Origin: Chloroflexota bacterium | Lineage (GTDB): Bacteria > Chloroflexota > Anaerolineae > CG2-30-64-16 | Direction of reading: 5' to 3' | Length of the DNA: 64,000 bases | Assembly: GCA_026389845.1 (NCBI GenBank) | Contig: JAPLHB010000052.1 | Location: 1-64,000, forward strand | Shown here: piece after piece, positions 15,801-22,973 of the stretch | Position numbering within the stretch: the stretch's first letter is position 1 | Layout of the letters: every line of letters begins with the position of its first letter | Notes under the pieces: model-generated | Told to the model about the DNA's origin: nothing | Seen by the model: only the letters and a program-made list of their open reading frames with translations | The model's database searches: none | Program-made: the position numbers and the translations under genes

Positions 15801-17147
15801 GTAGGCTCGTTGAAAAACGACGTCCCACGAGTAGTGCCCGTGGCAACCGTTTTGCCTCACGAAATGAGCGCAATCCTCGGCGTTCTTGCAGAATCCGCTC
15901 CCCATCAGAATTTCTGTGGGGATCGCCGCTGGGTCGGTACTCATGCCGCGGGCATAGTCGCTGCTGGGCTGATGACCGTCCACATCGCGCACGATGAAAG
16001 CGTCTTGACCACCGCCGAGAATGAATTCTGCCACCCCCGACCCTTTGCTGCCGGTCACATCTTCTTCCTGATTGCCGTAGGCAACTTTGACGGTGACGCC
16101 GTTAAGCGGATTGCCCGCAGCATCCTTTACCAACACCCGCAACTGGCGTTTCTCGCCGCAGTGCACCGATGAGCCGTCGAGAAAGCCGCCATTTTCTTCT
16201 ACGCCCCAAAGTCGCTTGCTCACGAATCGGAACTCTGGTCCGGCCGGCTTGGGCGTCGCCGTGGGCGGCGCGGGGGTGAAGGTGGCCGGCGGAGCCGGAA
16301 TATCCTTGGCGACCGGGACCGCGTCAATCGGCCCCTGCACCTTGACTACGGTGCCGGCGACCCACGCCTGGCCGGCGCCTTCCACGGCTACCTGCCACCA
16401 ATCGCTGCCCGCGGTGCGGCCGATGATGTTTACTTCCTGCCCGGTTTGCAGTTCACCCACCAGTGGGTAGTTCACGCCGGGGCCGCCGCGTAGATTGGCC
16501 GCGCTCGGAGCTACGACGTGCGGCCGCGGCGTCGGCGAGGGTGAGGCGGTCGGCGCGATGGTCGGCGGGATGGCGGTCGGCGTGGCGGTGGGTGGCAAAG
16601 GTGTCGCGGTCGGCGGCGTTGTGGGACTGGGCGGCGCCGGAGTCGGCGACGGCGGGACGGCAGTGGCAGTCGGCGCCAGGTAGGCGATCAGCCGGGAGCT
16701 GTGTGCGCCCAGGGCTTCAGCCAGGCGGGCCAGCGGGATGATCTCCGCGGACGGCCGGCCTTCGTTGACGCTTTGCTCGGCTAGAGTGACCAGCAGTTGC
16801 GTGGGATTCGCCAGCCCCAGTTTGTCCAGGCTGGCTTGTGCCGTGGCAAGATCGGCATCGCGTGCGTAATCGGCCGCGATGCGCTGCAGGCTGGCATCGC
16901 GTTCGGCCTGCGACAGCGATGTGCGTTTATCGGTCTGCGCGCAACTCGTCAACATCAGGCTGACGAGCAGCAGGATGCTGAACGCAAGGAACAGCAAACC
17001 AGGCCAACGGCCCTGGCTCGTGCGGCGGACTCGCCGGTCTATTCTGAGCATACGATCATCATGGGGCAAAAAATGAGGGGCGTTGTCATCTTGCGTGAGC
17101 GAGTCTGTGCGCTCCGTAAGCGATCCTGCCCCGGTGGTCTCATTCAT
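15798..17147 (-). CDS. Membrane-anchored SH3b protein with the shared exported C-terminal domain
   Basis: The 449-residue protein has a 47-residue charged N-terminus, one hydrophobic helix (LLFLAFSILLLVSLMLTSC), a helical region, a Pro/Thr stalk (about 160-205), a bacterial SH3 domain (ANLRGGPGVNYPLVGELQTGQ... WWQVAVEG, about 212-270), another stalk, and a final 130-residue domain. That last domain matches the one in the following cNMP-like protein (DAAGNPLNGV, TGSKGSGVAEF, DGHQPSSD, ending VFQRAY). SH3b domains often bind cell-wall peptides. The Cys after LMLTS could be a lipidation site if a later start such as ATG 17051 is used; the start at 17147 is provisional. It is co-directional with the cNMP-like gene and separated only by an octamer array. 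Confidence 0.78.
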   Translation of the reverse strand: MNETTGAGSLTERTDSLTQDDNAPHFLPHDDRMLRIDRRVRRTSQGRWPGLLFLAFSILLLVSLMLTSCAQTDKRTSLSQAERDASLQRIAADYARDADLATAQASLDKLGLANPTQLLVTLAEQSVNEGRPSAEIIPLARLAEALGAHSSRLIAYLAPTATAVPPSPTPAPPSPTTPPTATPLPPTATPTAIPPTIAPTASPSPTPRPHVVAPSAANLRGGPGVNYPLVGELQTGQEVNIIGRTAGSDWWQVAVEGAGQAWVAGTVVKVQGPIDAVPVAKDIPAPPATFTPAPPTATPKPAGPEFRFVSKRLWGVEENGGFLDGSSVHCGEKRQLRVLVKDAAGNPLNGVTVKVAYGNQEEDVTGSKGSGVAEFILGGGQDAFIVRDVDGHQPSSDYARGMSTDPAAIPTEILMGSGFCKNAEDCAHFVRQNGCHGHYSWDVVFQRAY

Positions 17148-17233
17148 TTGGATTCACCCATGCGCTGCATCCGTTCTTTGGGATAGAATAGGATCACTGC
17201 TATAATGCCGCCGCATGAGTTTAGCATAGTGAG

Positions 17234-17316
17234 TGCCGAAGGTGGGAATCGAACCCACATGGGGCAACCCCCAACGGTGTTTGAGACCGTCGCGTCTACC
17301 TTTCCGCCACTTCGGC
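17234..17316 (-). tRNA. tRNA-Leu (CAA)
   Basis: On the minus strand the 83-nt sequence folds with acceptor GCCGAAG/CTTCGGC, anticodon stem ACGGT/ACCGT around CTCAAAC giving anticodon CAA, a long variable arm, and T arm GTGGGTTCGATTCCCAC. It reads UUG leucine codons. The discriminator is A, and CCA is not encoded. Confidence 0.95.
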
Positions 17317-17329
17317 ACGTACAGAGGCA

Positions 17330-17358
17330 AGTATACCCGAAGAGGAACAGATCGTCAA
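17330..17358 (-). promoter_or_regulatory. Promoter of tRNA-Leu
   Basis: TTGACG (17353-17358) and TATACT (17330-17335) on the minus strand are exactly 17 bp apart and end 14 bp before the tRNA 5' end. Confidence 0.85.
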
Positions 17359-17408
17359 GTTCGTTTAGGCACAGAGACTCGTGCCCCTGAATAGGCGATT
17401 AACGAGCC

Positions 17409-18146
17409 ATGTTGCTGCTACGCTTCCTATCCCCGGCCGCGCCGGCCCCGATTCAGCAGGCGCTTCGCCTGTTGGGCCTATCGTCGCGAATGCCGGTTCT
17501 CTTCGCCTCCTGGGACGGCTGGGGCGACCGCGCCACGCGTCCTACGCCGCCGCGCCGGCCGGAATACGACGAGCAGACGCTCATCGCAGCCGCCCGCCGT
17601 GGCGATCTGCCGGCCTTCAACCAGATCATCCTCCACTACCAGGGCCTGGCCTACAACGTGGCCTATCGCATCCTCGGTGACGGCGACTCGGCCTCCGACG
17701 CAACCCAGGATGGCTTCATCAAGGCGTTCCAGCGGCTCAATCAATATCGCGGCGGGTCGTTCAAGGCGTGGATGTTGCGCATCGTCACCAACACCTGCTA
17801 CGACACCCTGCGCGCCCACAAGCGCCGGCCCACGACTTCGCTGGAAAAAGAGGATGAAGACCCCGAGCACGACAGCAAGCTGCAAGACCCGGCCGAGCGG
17901 CCCGACGCCTATGCGCTGCGCCACGAGTTGGCGGTCGCGATCCAGGCGGCCATCGTTAAACTGCCGCCGGATCAGCGCGCCACGCTCGTACTTTCCGACA
18001 TCGAGGGGCTGGATTACCAGGAGATCGCCGCGGCCACCGGCGCGGCGCTGGGCACGGTGAAATCGCGCCTCAGCCGCGCCCGCGCCAAGCTGCGCGACCT
18101 GCTGCTGGCCCAGGGGGAACTATTGCCCGCGCGGTATCGTCTGTGA
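17409..18146 (+). CDS. ECF-type RNA polymerase sigma factor
   Basis: The protein (up to 245 residues) directs RNA polymerase to a stress or envelope regulon. Region 2 is seen in FNQIILHYQGLAYNVAYRILGD and ASDATQDGFIKAFQRLNQYRGGSFKAWMLRI (split here by family convention), and region 4 in LPPDQRATLVLSDIEGLDYQEIAAATGAALGTVKSRLSRARAKLR. An acidic linker (KEDEDPEHD) separates them. Conserved sequence begins around residue 50, so the ATG at 17490 is as likely a start as 17409. The cognate anti-sigma gene follows after a perfect hairpin, and the pair should form one transcript. Confidence 0.9.
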   Translation: MLLLRFLSPAAPAPIQQALRLLGLSSRMPVLFASWDGWGDRATRPTPPRRPEYDEQTLIAAARRGDLPAFNQIILHYQGLAYNVAYRILGDGDSASDATQDGFIKAFQRLNQYRGGSFKAWMLRIVTNTCYDTLRAHKRRPTTSLEKEDEDPEHDSKLQDPAERPDAYALRHELAVAIQAAIVKLPPDQRATLVLSDIEGLDYQEIAAATGAALGTVKSRLSRARAKLRDLLLAQGELLPARYRL

Positions 18147-18148
18147 CG

Positions 18149-18226
18149 TGATTGGAGATTGGGTATTGGGTATTAGGTATTGGAGATCGGCCTCCCAATC
18201 TCCAATACCTAATACCCAATACCTGG
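18149..18226. repeat. ATTGGGT heptamer hairpin between sigma and anti-sigma genes
   Basis: 18162-18187 and 18198-18223 are exact reverse complements over 26 bp, with a 10-nt loop. The arms are made of ATTGGGT, ATTAGGT and ATTGGAG units. It lies immediately downstream of the sigma-factor stop and 13 bp before the anti-sigma start. Confidence 0.96.
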
Positions 18227-18236
18227 AAACACGACC

Positions 18237-20198
18237 ATGAGATTCTCGATAACCAACCCGCAACGTGCGCACGTGAGCGCCGACCTGCTCTCGGCCTACC
18301 TGGACAACCAGGCGACGGCCGCAGAGCGGGCGCGGGTTGACGCGCACCTGGCGACCTGCGCCGCCTGCCGGACCGAGCTGGACAGCCTGCGGCAGACGGT
18401 GGCGCTGGTGCGCGCTCTGCCCCGCGTGGCTGTCCCGCGCGCCTTCACCCTGTCGGAGGCGCGGGTCGGCATCCGCCGGCCGGCGACGCAGCCGGGGTGG
18501 TTCGGCGGCGCGCTGCGCGGGCTGGTCGCGGCGACCGCGGTCGCCTTGGTGGTCGTGGTCGCAGGGACGCTGCTGCGCCAGATCGGGAGCAGACCGACCG
18601 GCCAGCTCGCCCTGGCGCCCGCGGCCACGGCCGCCCCGGCCGCGCTTTCCTCCGAGGCCGGACCGGCCGCCGCACCCAAGCCGATGATGGCCGCCCCGCC
18701 CCAGCCCACTGCCGCTCCGACGGTCGCGGTCGAGAAGGTCGTAGAGATGCCATCCCAGGCGCCCGCGCCAGCCGCCGTCAAGCCGCAGGCGCTCGCGCCG
18801 CGGCCCACGCCGGCGCCTGCGATCATCCCAACGCCGACGACTGCCCCCGCAGCCAAGGCTGCGGCGCCGGTCGCGCCGATCCCTGGGAAGCCCACGACGG
18901 CCGCCGCGGCCCCGACGGCGACCGCGGCGGTCATGGCGGCGGCCGCCGCGGCCACCACTGCGCCCGCGCGTGCCATGCCGGCCGCCGATCTTGGCGCCCG
19001 CGAAGGCGGCGGAGCGAATCAGGCTGCTCTCACCCCGGAGGCGGCACCCGCGCCCGCGGCCATCACCGCCACCCTGCCGGCTGGTGCGGGTGTCGCTTAC
19101 GCGGATCTTAAGGGGCTATGGACGCTCGACCGCGAGACCGGCGCCCGGCAGATCGTGAGCGGCGAGGGGATCAGCAGCCCAGCCATTTCGTTGGATCGGG
19201 CGTGGATCGCCTACCGCGTGCTCCGGGGCGACCATTTCGAGCTGTGGGCCGTGCGTTGGGACGGCAAGGACGCGCGCCTGCTGCTCGCCGAGCGCGATCT
19301 GCCGAAGGATGACCTGGCCGCGGGCTACAGCGAGCGGCGCTTCGGCGACGTGCGTTGGATCCCCGGCGCAGCAACCCTGGCGCTCAACGTGACCGTCATC
19401 CCGACTGCCGGCGATGTGCCGCCCACGTTCGAGCTTTGGATGGTGGACGCCCGGACCGGCGCGCGGCGCCTGGCGGTCAAGATGGACGCCGCCGCCCGGC
19501 CCATCTTCTCGCCCGACGGCCAACGCTTCGCCTTGCTTCAGCCCGCCACCGAAAAGACTCGCGAGGGCAGCCTGGCGATCTACAACGCCGACGGCACGGC
19601 CGGCCGCGTTCTGCTTAAGTTCGCTCGCGGCCTCGCCCCGCGCTTCTACGAAACGCAGGCGAGCTGGCTGCCCGACGGCAAGACCCTCCTGGCCGCGGTC
19701 ACCGACCCGGCCGACTCGCCGGAGCAGCTCAACGGCATCACGCTTTACCGCATCGGCGCGGACGGGCAGGCCAAGTCTGCCGGACACGTGGATGCGTTCG
19801 ACTCCTTCTGGTCACCCGATGGGACGCGACTGGCGTACACGCGGGCGGTGAATAACTCGGTGGACACGCGCGAGTTGTGGATCGCCAATGCCGACGGGAC
19901 GAATCCTCGACAGTACGCGATGTTGCGCAACGGCGTCTTCGTCAACTGGTCGCCCGACAACGTCCACTTCATCTATGCGGATGCTAATCAGGTCTACCTG
20001 GGCGGGATCAGCCAGGCCCCGCGCTGCATGGGCAACGCGGCCAGCGTGTTCGATCCGCGCTGGATCGGGCCGGGCCAATTCGTACACCTCCACGACCAGA
20101 ACACCGGTTGGATGCTGGTCTCGCGTACGGTGAACGATCAAGCTGCCAGCCTGCTACTGCTGCCCCGCGAAGCCACCTACGACGTGACGCGACCGTAG
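18237..20198 (+). CDS. Transmembrane anti-sigma factor with outer beta-propeller
   Basis: This 653-residue protein has an N-terminal zinc-finger anti-sigma domain: HVSADLLSAYLDNQAT, then HLATCAACRTEL, the H-x3-C-x2-C of ZAS/zf-HC2 proteins. A membrane helix (GLVAATAVALVVVVAGTLL, about 98-117) is followed by a roughly 160-residue Ala/Pro/Thr linker. The C-terminal 350 residues have repeats like WSPDGTRLAY, FSPDGQRFALL and WSPDNVHFIY, the TolB/PD40 propeller signature, predicted to be outside. Signals sensed by the propeller would release the sigma factor encoded just upstream. The two genes are separated by a 26-bp perfect hairpin that could lower anti-sigma output relative to sigma. Confidence 0.88.
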   Translation: MRFSITNPQRAHVSADLLSAYLDNQATAAERARVDAHLATCAACRTELDSLRQTVALVRALPRVAVPRAFTLSEARVGIRRPATQPGWFGGALRGLVAATAVALVVVVAGTLLRQIGSRPTGQLALAPAATAAPAALSSEAGPAAAPKPMMAAPPQPTAAPTVAVEKVVEMPSQAPAPAAVKPQALAPRPTPAPAIIPTPTTAPAAKAAAPVAPIPGKPTTAAAAPTATAAVMAAAAAATTAPARAMPAADLGAREGGGANQAALTPEAAPAPAAITATLPAGAGVAYADLKGLWTLDRETGARQIVSGEGISSPAISLDRAWIAYRVLRGDHFELWAVRWDGKDARLLLAERDLPKDDLAAGYSERRFGDVRWIPGAATLALNVTVIPTAGDVPPTFELWMVDARTGARRLAVKMDAAARPIFSPDGQRFALLQPATEKTREGSLAIYNADGTAGRVLLKFARGLAPRFYETQASWLPDGKTLLAAVTDPADSPEQLNGITLYRIGADGQAKSAGHVDAFDSFWSPDGTRLAYTRAVNNSVDTRELWIANADGTNPRQYAMLRNGVFVNWSPDNVHFIYADANQVYLGGISQAPRCMGNAASVFDPRWIGPGQFVHLHDQNTGWMLVSRTVNDQAASLLLLPREATYDVTRP

Positions 20199-20222
20199 AA
20201 CTACTCTTGAGCTTCGATGACT

Positions 20223-20354
20223 GTCACTCTGAGCGGGTTAGCGATGGACAGTACATCACAGCGTGACACCAGCGAAGAGTCTCGATGTCACGCGGGATGC
20301 TTCGCTGGAATCTCGCCGTACCGCAAGAGACGGGGCCGACCCGCTCAGCATGAC
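20223..20354. repeat. 132-bp palindromic element (copy 2)
   Basis: The ends GTCACTCTGAGCGGGTT and GACCCGCTCAGCATGAC and the inner CCAGCGAAG / CTTCGCTGG pair match copy 1 at 7924-8055, with the same total length. It lies between the anti-sigma gene and mutM. Confidence 0.93.
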
Positions 20355-20408
20355 GCGCACGAGAGTTTCTCGCTCTGGGAATGCCTCTGCGCGGCGTAAA
20401 GGATGCCA

Positions 20409-21239
20409 ATGCCTGAACTCCCCGAAGTCGAAACCATCGCGACCGATCTGCGCCCCTTGCTGATCGGCCGGCGCTTCACCGACGCCCACGTCGCATGGCC
20501 CCGCACGTTGGCCGAGCCTGATCCCGTCGCCCTTGCCGAACGGATGCGCGACCGACAGGTGATTGACGTGGGCCGCCGCGGCAAATACCTGTTGATTCCC
20601 CTGGACTCCGGCGAGACGCTGATTATCCATCTGCGCATGACCGGCCACCTGGCGGTCGTACCAGCCGGCAGCCCCGCGCTGGCCGATACGCATCTGCGGG
20701 CCTGGTTCGACCTGGCGGGTGACGAGCACCTGGTCTTCACCGATGCGCGCAAGTTCGGCCGCGTCTGGCTGGTGGATGATGTGGCGCGGGTGGTGGGCAA
20801 GCTGGGACCGGAGCCGTTGGATTGGACCTTCACGGCCGAAGTGCTGGCCGGGCGCTTGCACGGCCGTCGCGTCGCGATCAAGGCCGCGCTGCTCGATCAG
20901 ACCGTGGTAGCCGGCGTGGGCAACATCTACGCCGACGAAGCGCTCTTCCGGGCCAGCATCCACCCCCTGCGCCGGGCCGCCAGCCTGACCGCCGGCGAAA
21001 TCGAGCGGCTGCGCGACGCCATCCGCCAGGTGATGCGTGAGTCCATTGACCAGCGTGGCACCCTGCTGCGGGATTATCGCACCCCCTACGGCGCGGATGG
21101 CGCCTTTCAGGCGCGGCTGCGCGTCTACCAGCAAACCGGCCGGCCCTGCCCCCGCTGCGGCGCGGCCATCGAGCGCATCCGCGTGACCCAACGCAGCACG
21201 CACTTCTGCCCCCAATGTCAGCTCGCGAAGGTTCTCTGA
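20409..21239 (+). CDS. mutM: Formamidopyrimidine-DNA glycosylase
   Basis: MutM/Fpg removes oxidised purines such as 8-oxoguanine and nicks the abasic site. The 276-residue protein must begin MPELPEVET, because Pro2 is the catalytic nucleophile and Glu3 the acid; this fixes the start at 20409 and not the ATG two codons earlier. Other landmarks are the RRGKYLL segment with the conserved Lys, the DARKFGRVWL strand, the NIYADEALF helix and the C-terminal zinc finger CPRCGAAI...HFCPQCQ. AAGGA precedes the start. The stop overlaps the next gene as TGATG, so the two are translationally coupled. Confidence 0.96.
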   Translation: MPELPEVETIATDLRPLLIGRRFTDAHVAWPRTLAEPDPVALAERMRDRQVIDVGRRGKYLLIPLDSGETLIIHLRMTGHLAVVPAGSPALADTHLRAWFDLAGDEHLVFTDARKFGRVWLVDDVARVVGKLGPEPLDWTFTAEVLAGRLHGRRVAIKAALLDQTVVAGVGNIYADEALFRASIHPLRRAASLTAGEIERLRDAIRQVMRESIDQRGTLLRDYRTPYGADGAFQARLRVYQQTGRPCPRCGAAIERIRVTQRSTHFCPQCQLAKVL

Positions 21240-22624
21240 TGACGCAAACTCTCATCATCCTCCACACCAACGACATTCACGGCAACGTCGAGGGTCTGGC
21301 GCGGATCGCGACGCTGGTCGCACAGGTCAAGGCTGAGGACCCTGATACCCCCGTATTCTACTTCGACTGCGGCGACGTCGAGGAGCCTTCCAGCCGTTTG
21401 AGCAACGTCACCAAGGGAACGGCCATGCACCGGCTGCTCAACGCGGCCGGCTGTGATGCGGCCGTGGCCGGCAACGGCGCCTGGCTGCGCTACGGGCCGC
21501 AGGTGTTGGCCGAACACGGCGCCGCGGCGCGCTATCCGTTGCTGGCGGCAAACCTGCGCACCCATGCCGGCGATCCGCTGGCGGGCGTGCAACCGGCTGT
21601 GCTCCTCCAGGCCGGCTCATTGCGCCTGGGCGTGATCGGCGTCACTACCGACATGCCGGAATACACCGCCTTCTTCAACCTGCAAGCGGTTCCCACGGCG
21701 CCCCTGGTACGGGAGCTGGCCGCGGCGCTCCGGCAGGACGGCGCGGACGCGGTGGTCGTCCTCTCGCATCTGGGCCTGGCCGCCGATCGCGAGCTGGCTG
21801 CCGATCTTCAAGAGGACGTGGTCGCCATCCTCGGCGGGCATAGTCACGACCTGCTGCCTGAAGGCGAGCGAATCGGCCGCGTGTTCGTGGCGCAGGCGGG
21901 GCAATACGCGGGGCACGTGGGCCGGCTCGACCTGGCCTGGGACGACGAACAGGCGATGGTGACGGCCGCGGCTGCGCTGCCCGTCCCCGAAACGATGCCA
22001 CCCTCGGCAACGGTGCTGGCCGAGGCGCAGGCCATCGAAGCCGCAGGGGTGCAATTCCTGGCCGAGATCATCGGCGAGCTGGCGGAGTCGTTGGACTTCG
22101 CCACCGACCGAGAGTGCGCCGCCGGGAACCTGATGGCCGACGTCCTGCAGGAGCGGATGGGGGGCCAGGTCGCGGTGACGACGGGAGGGCACGCGTTCAT
22201 CGGGCCGCTGCCCGGCGGGCCGGTGTCCCGCGGCGCGCTGTGGGAGGTTTGCACGTCCACGGCCAACCCGGCCGTCGTGACGATGACGGGCGCGCAACTG
22301 GCTGCGCTCGTGGCGAAGGGGTTGGATCTGACGTTTGCGGCCGAGCGGCCCCACACACTGCGCGGTAACGCGCGCGGCCTGATCCACCTGAGCGGCGCGA
22401 CCGTGCGCGGGGGGCAACTGCTGGTCGGCGGTGAGCCGGTCGAGCCGGGCCGCGAATACCTGGTAGCGGGCAGCGATTGGGAGTTCGAGTCCTATGGCGG
22501 CTACGTGGAGCGCGCCTGGGATCTGCGCCCGCGCTACGAAGTGCCGACGATCCTGCGCGAAGCCCTGGAGGAATACCTGGCGACGCACCGGCCGGTCAGG
22601 GTGCAGATGGGGCGGCTGGGATAG
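21239..22624 (+). CDS. 5'-nucleotidase/UshA-like metallophosphatase, cytosolic
   Basis: The 461-residue protein has the two-domain layout of the 5'-nucleotidase family: an N-terminal metallophosphatase (HTNDIHGN, FDCGDVEE, LSHLG, GGHSHD) and a C-terminal nucleotidase-like domain (NLMADVLQERMGGQVAVTTGG, EVCTSTANPAVVTMTG, WEFESYGGYV). Two active-site features are unusual. The GNHE motif reads GNGAW, losing the catalytic His, and GDxxD reads GDVEE. The protein has no signal peptide although the family is mostly exported. The ATG at 21239 shares a base with the mutM stop. It may act on damaged nucleotides alongside MutM (inference from coupling only) or be a non-catalytic relative. Confidence 0.82.
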   Translation: MTQTLIILHTNDIHGNVEGLARIATLVAQVKAEDPDTPVFYFDCGDVEEPSSRLSNVTKGTAMHRLLNAAGCDAAVAGNGAWLRYGPQVLAEHGAAARYPLLAANLRTHAGDPLAGVQPAVLLQAGSLRLGVIGVTTDMPEYTAFFNLQAVPTAPLVRELAAALRQDGADAVVVLSHLGLAADRELAADLQEDVVAILGGHSHDLLPEGERIGRVFVAQAGQYAGHVGRLDLAWDDEQAMVTAAAALPVPETMPPSATVLAEAQAIEAAGVQFLAEIIGELAESLDFATDRECAAGNLMADVLQERMGGQVAVTTGGHAFIGPLPGGPVSRGALWEVCTSTANPAVVTMTGAQLAALVAKGLDLTFAAERPHTLRGNARGLIHLSGATVRGGQLLVGGEPVEPGREYLVAGSDWEFESYGGYVERAWDLRPRYEVPTILREALEEYLATHRPVRVQMGRLG

Positions 22625-22740
22625 CTGATTTGAGCGCAAAAAGCCCCTGGTCCAGCGCGCCTCACCTGCACACTTTGGACCTGGGTCGAGCCTTCCCTCG
22701 CCAGGCGCCCGGCCGTTGCATGCGCCGGTCGCTTCTCCCA

Positions 22741-22938
22741 TCAGGTACAGACCGACCCGGCCGACGTGCTGAGCGGCCCCAGGAACCCGGCGAGAGGCGA
22801 CGGGTCGGCGCCGCCGGGCAGCAGGCCCTGCGCCTTCGCTTCCAGCAACCGCTCCAGGACGATGCGCGGCTCGTCCTACGCCTGGCGGTTGACCTCTGTC
22901 TTCACTCCGGTGCGATCGGGAGCAACCTTGGCGTCCAT
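22741..22938 (-). pseudogene. Small broken gene remnant with an internal TAG
   Basis: In the 22625-22973 gap the minus strand has AGGAGG, then an ATG at 22938, 20 codons, a TAG at 22876-22878, and 44 more codons in the same frame (DEPRIVLERLLEAKAQGLL...) to a TGA at 22741-22743. The translated pieces look protein-like but I do not recognise them. It could be a decayed 65-codon gene, a sequence error or chance. The rest of the gap shows nothing clear. Confidence 0.35.
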
Positions 22939-22973
22939 GATACCTCCTGTTCAACCTTAACCTCAGCCTGAAC

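Noticed and set aside
17205-17390. 61-codon frame beginning MPPHEFSIVSAEGGN
   Set aside because: It is a translation of the antisense of tRNA-Leu, a well-known annotation artefact.
22876-22878. TAG recoded as pyrrolysine
   Set aside because: No pylT, no PYLIS-like context and no methylamine methyltransferase are nearby; decay or error is simpler.
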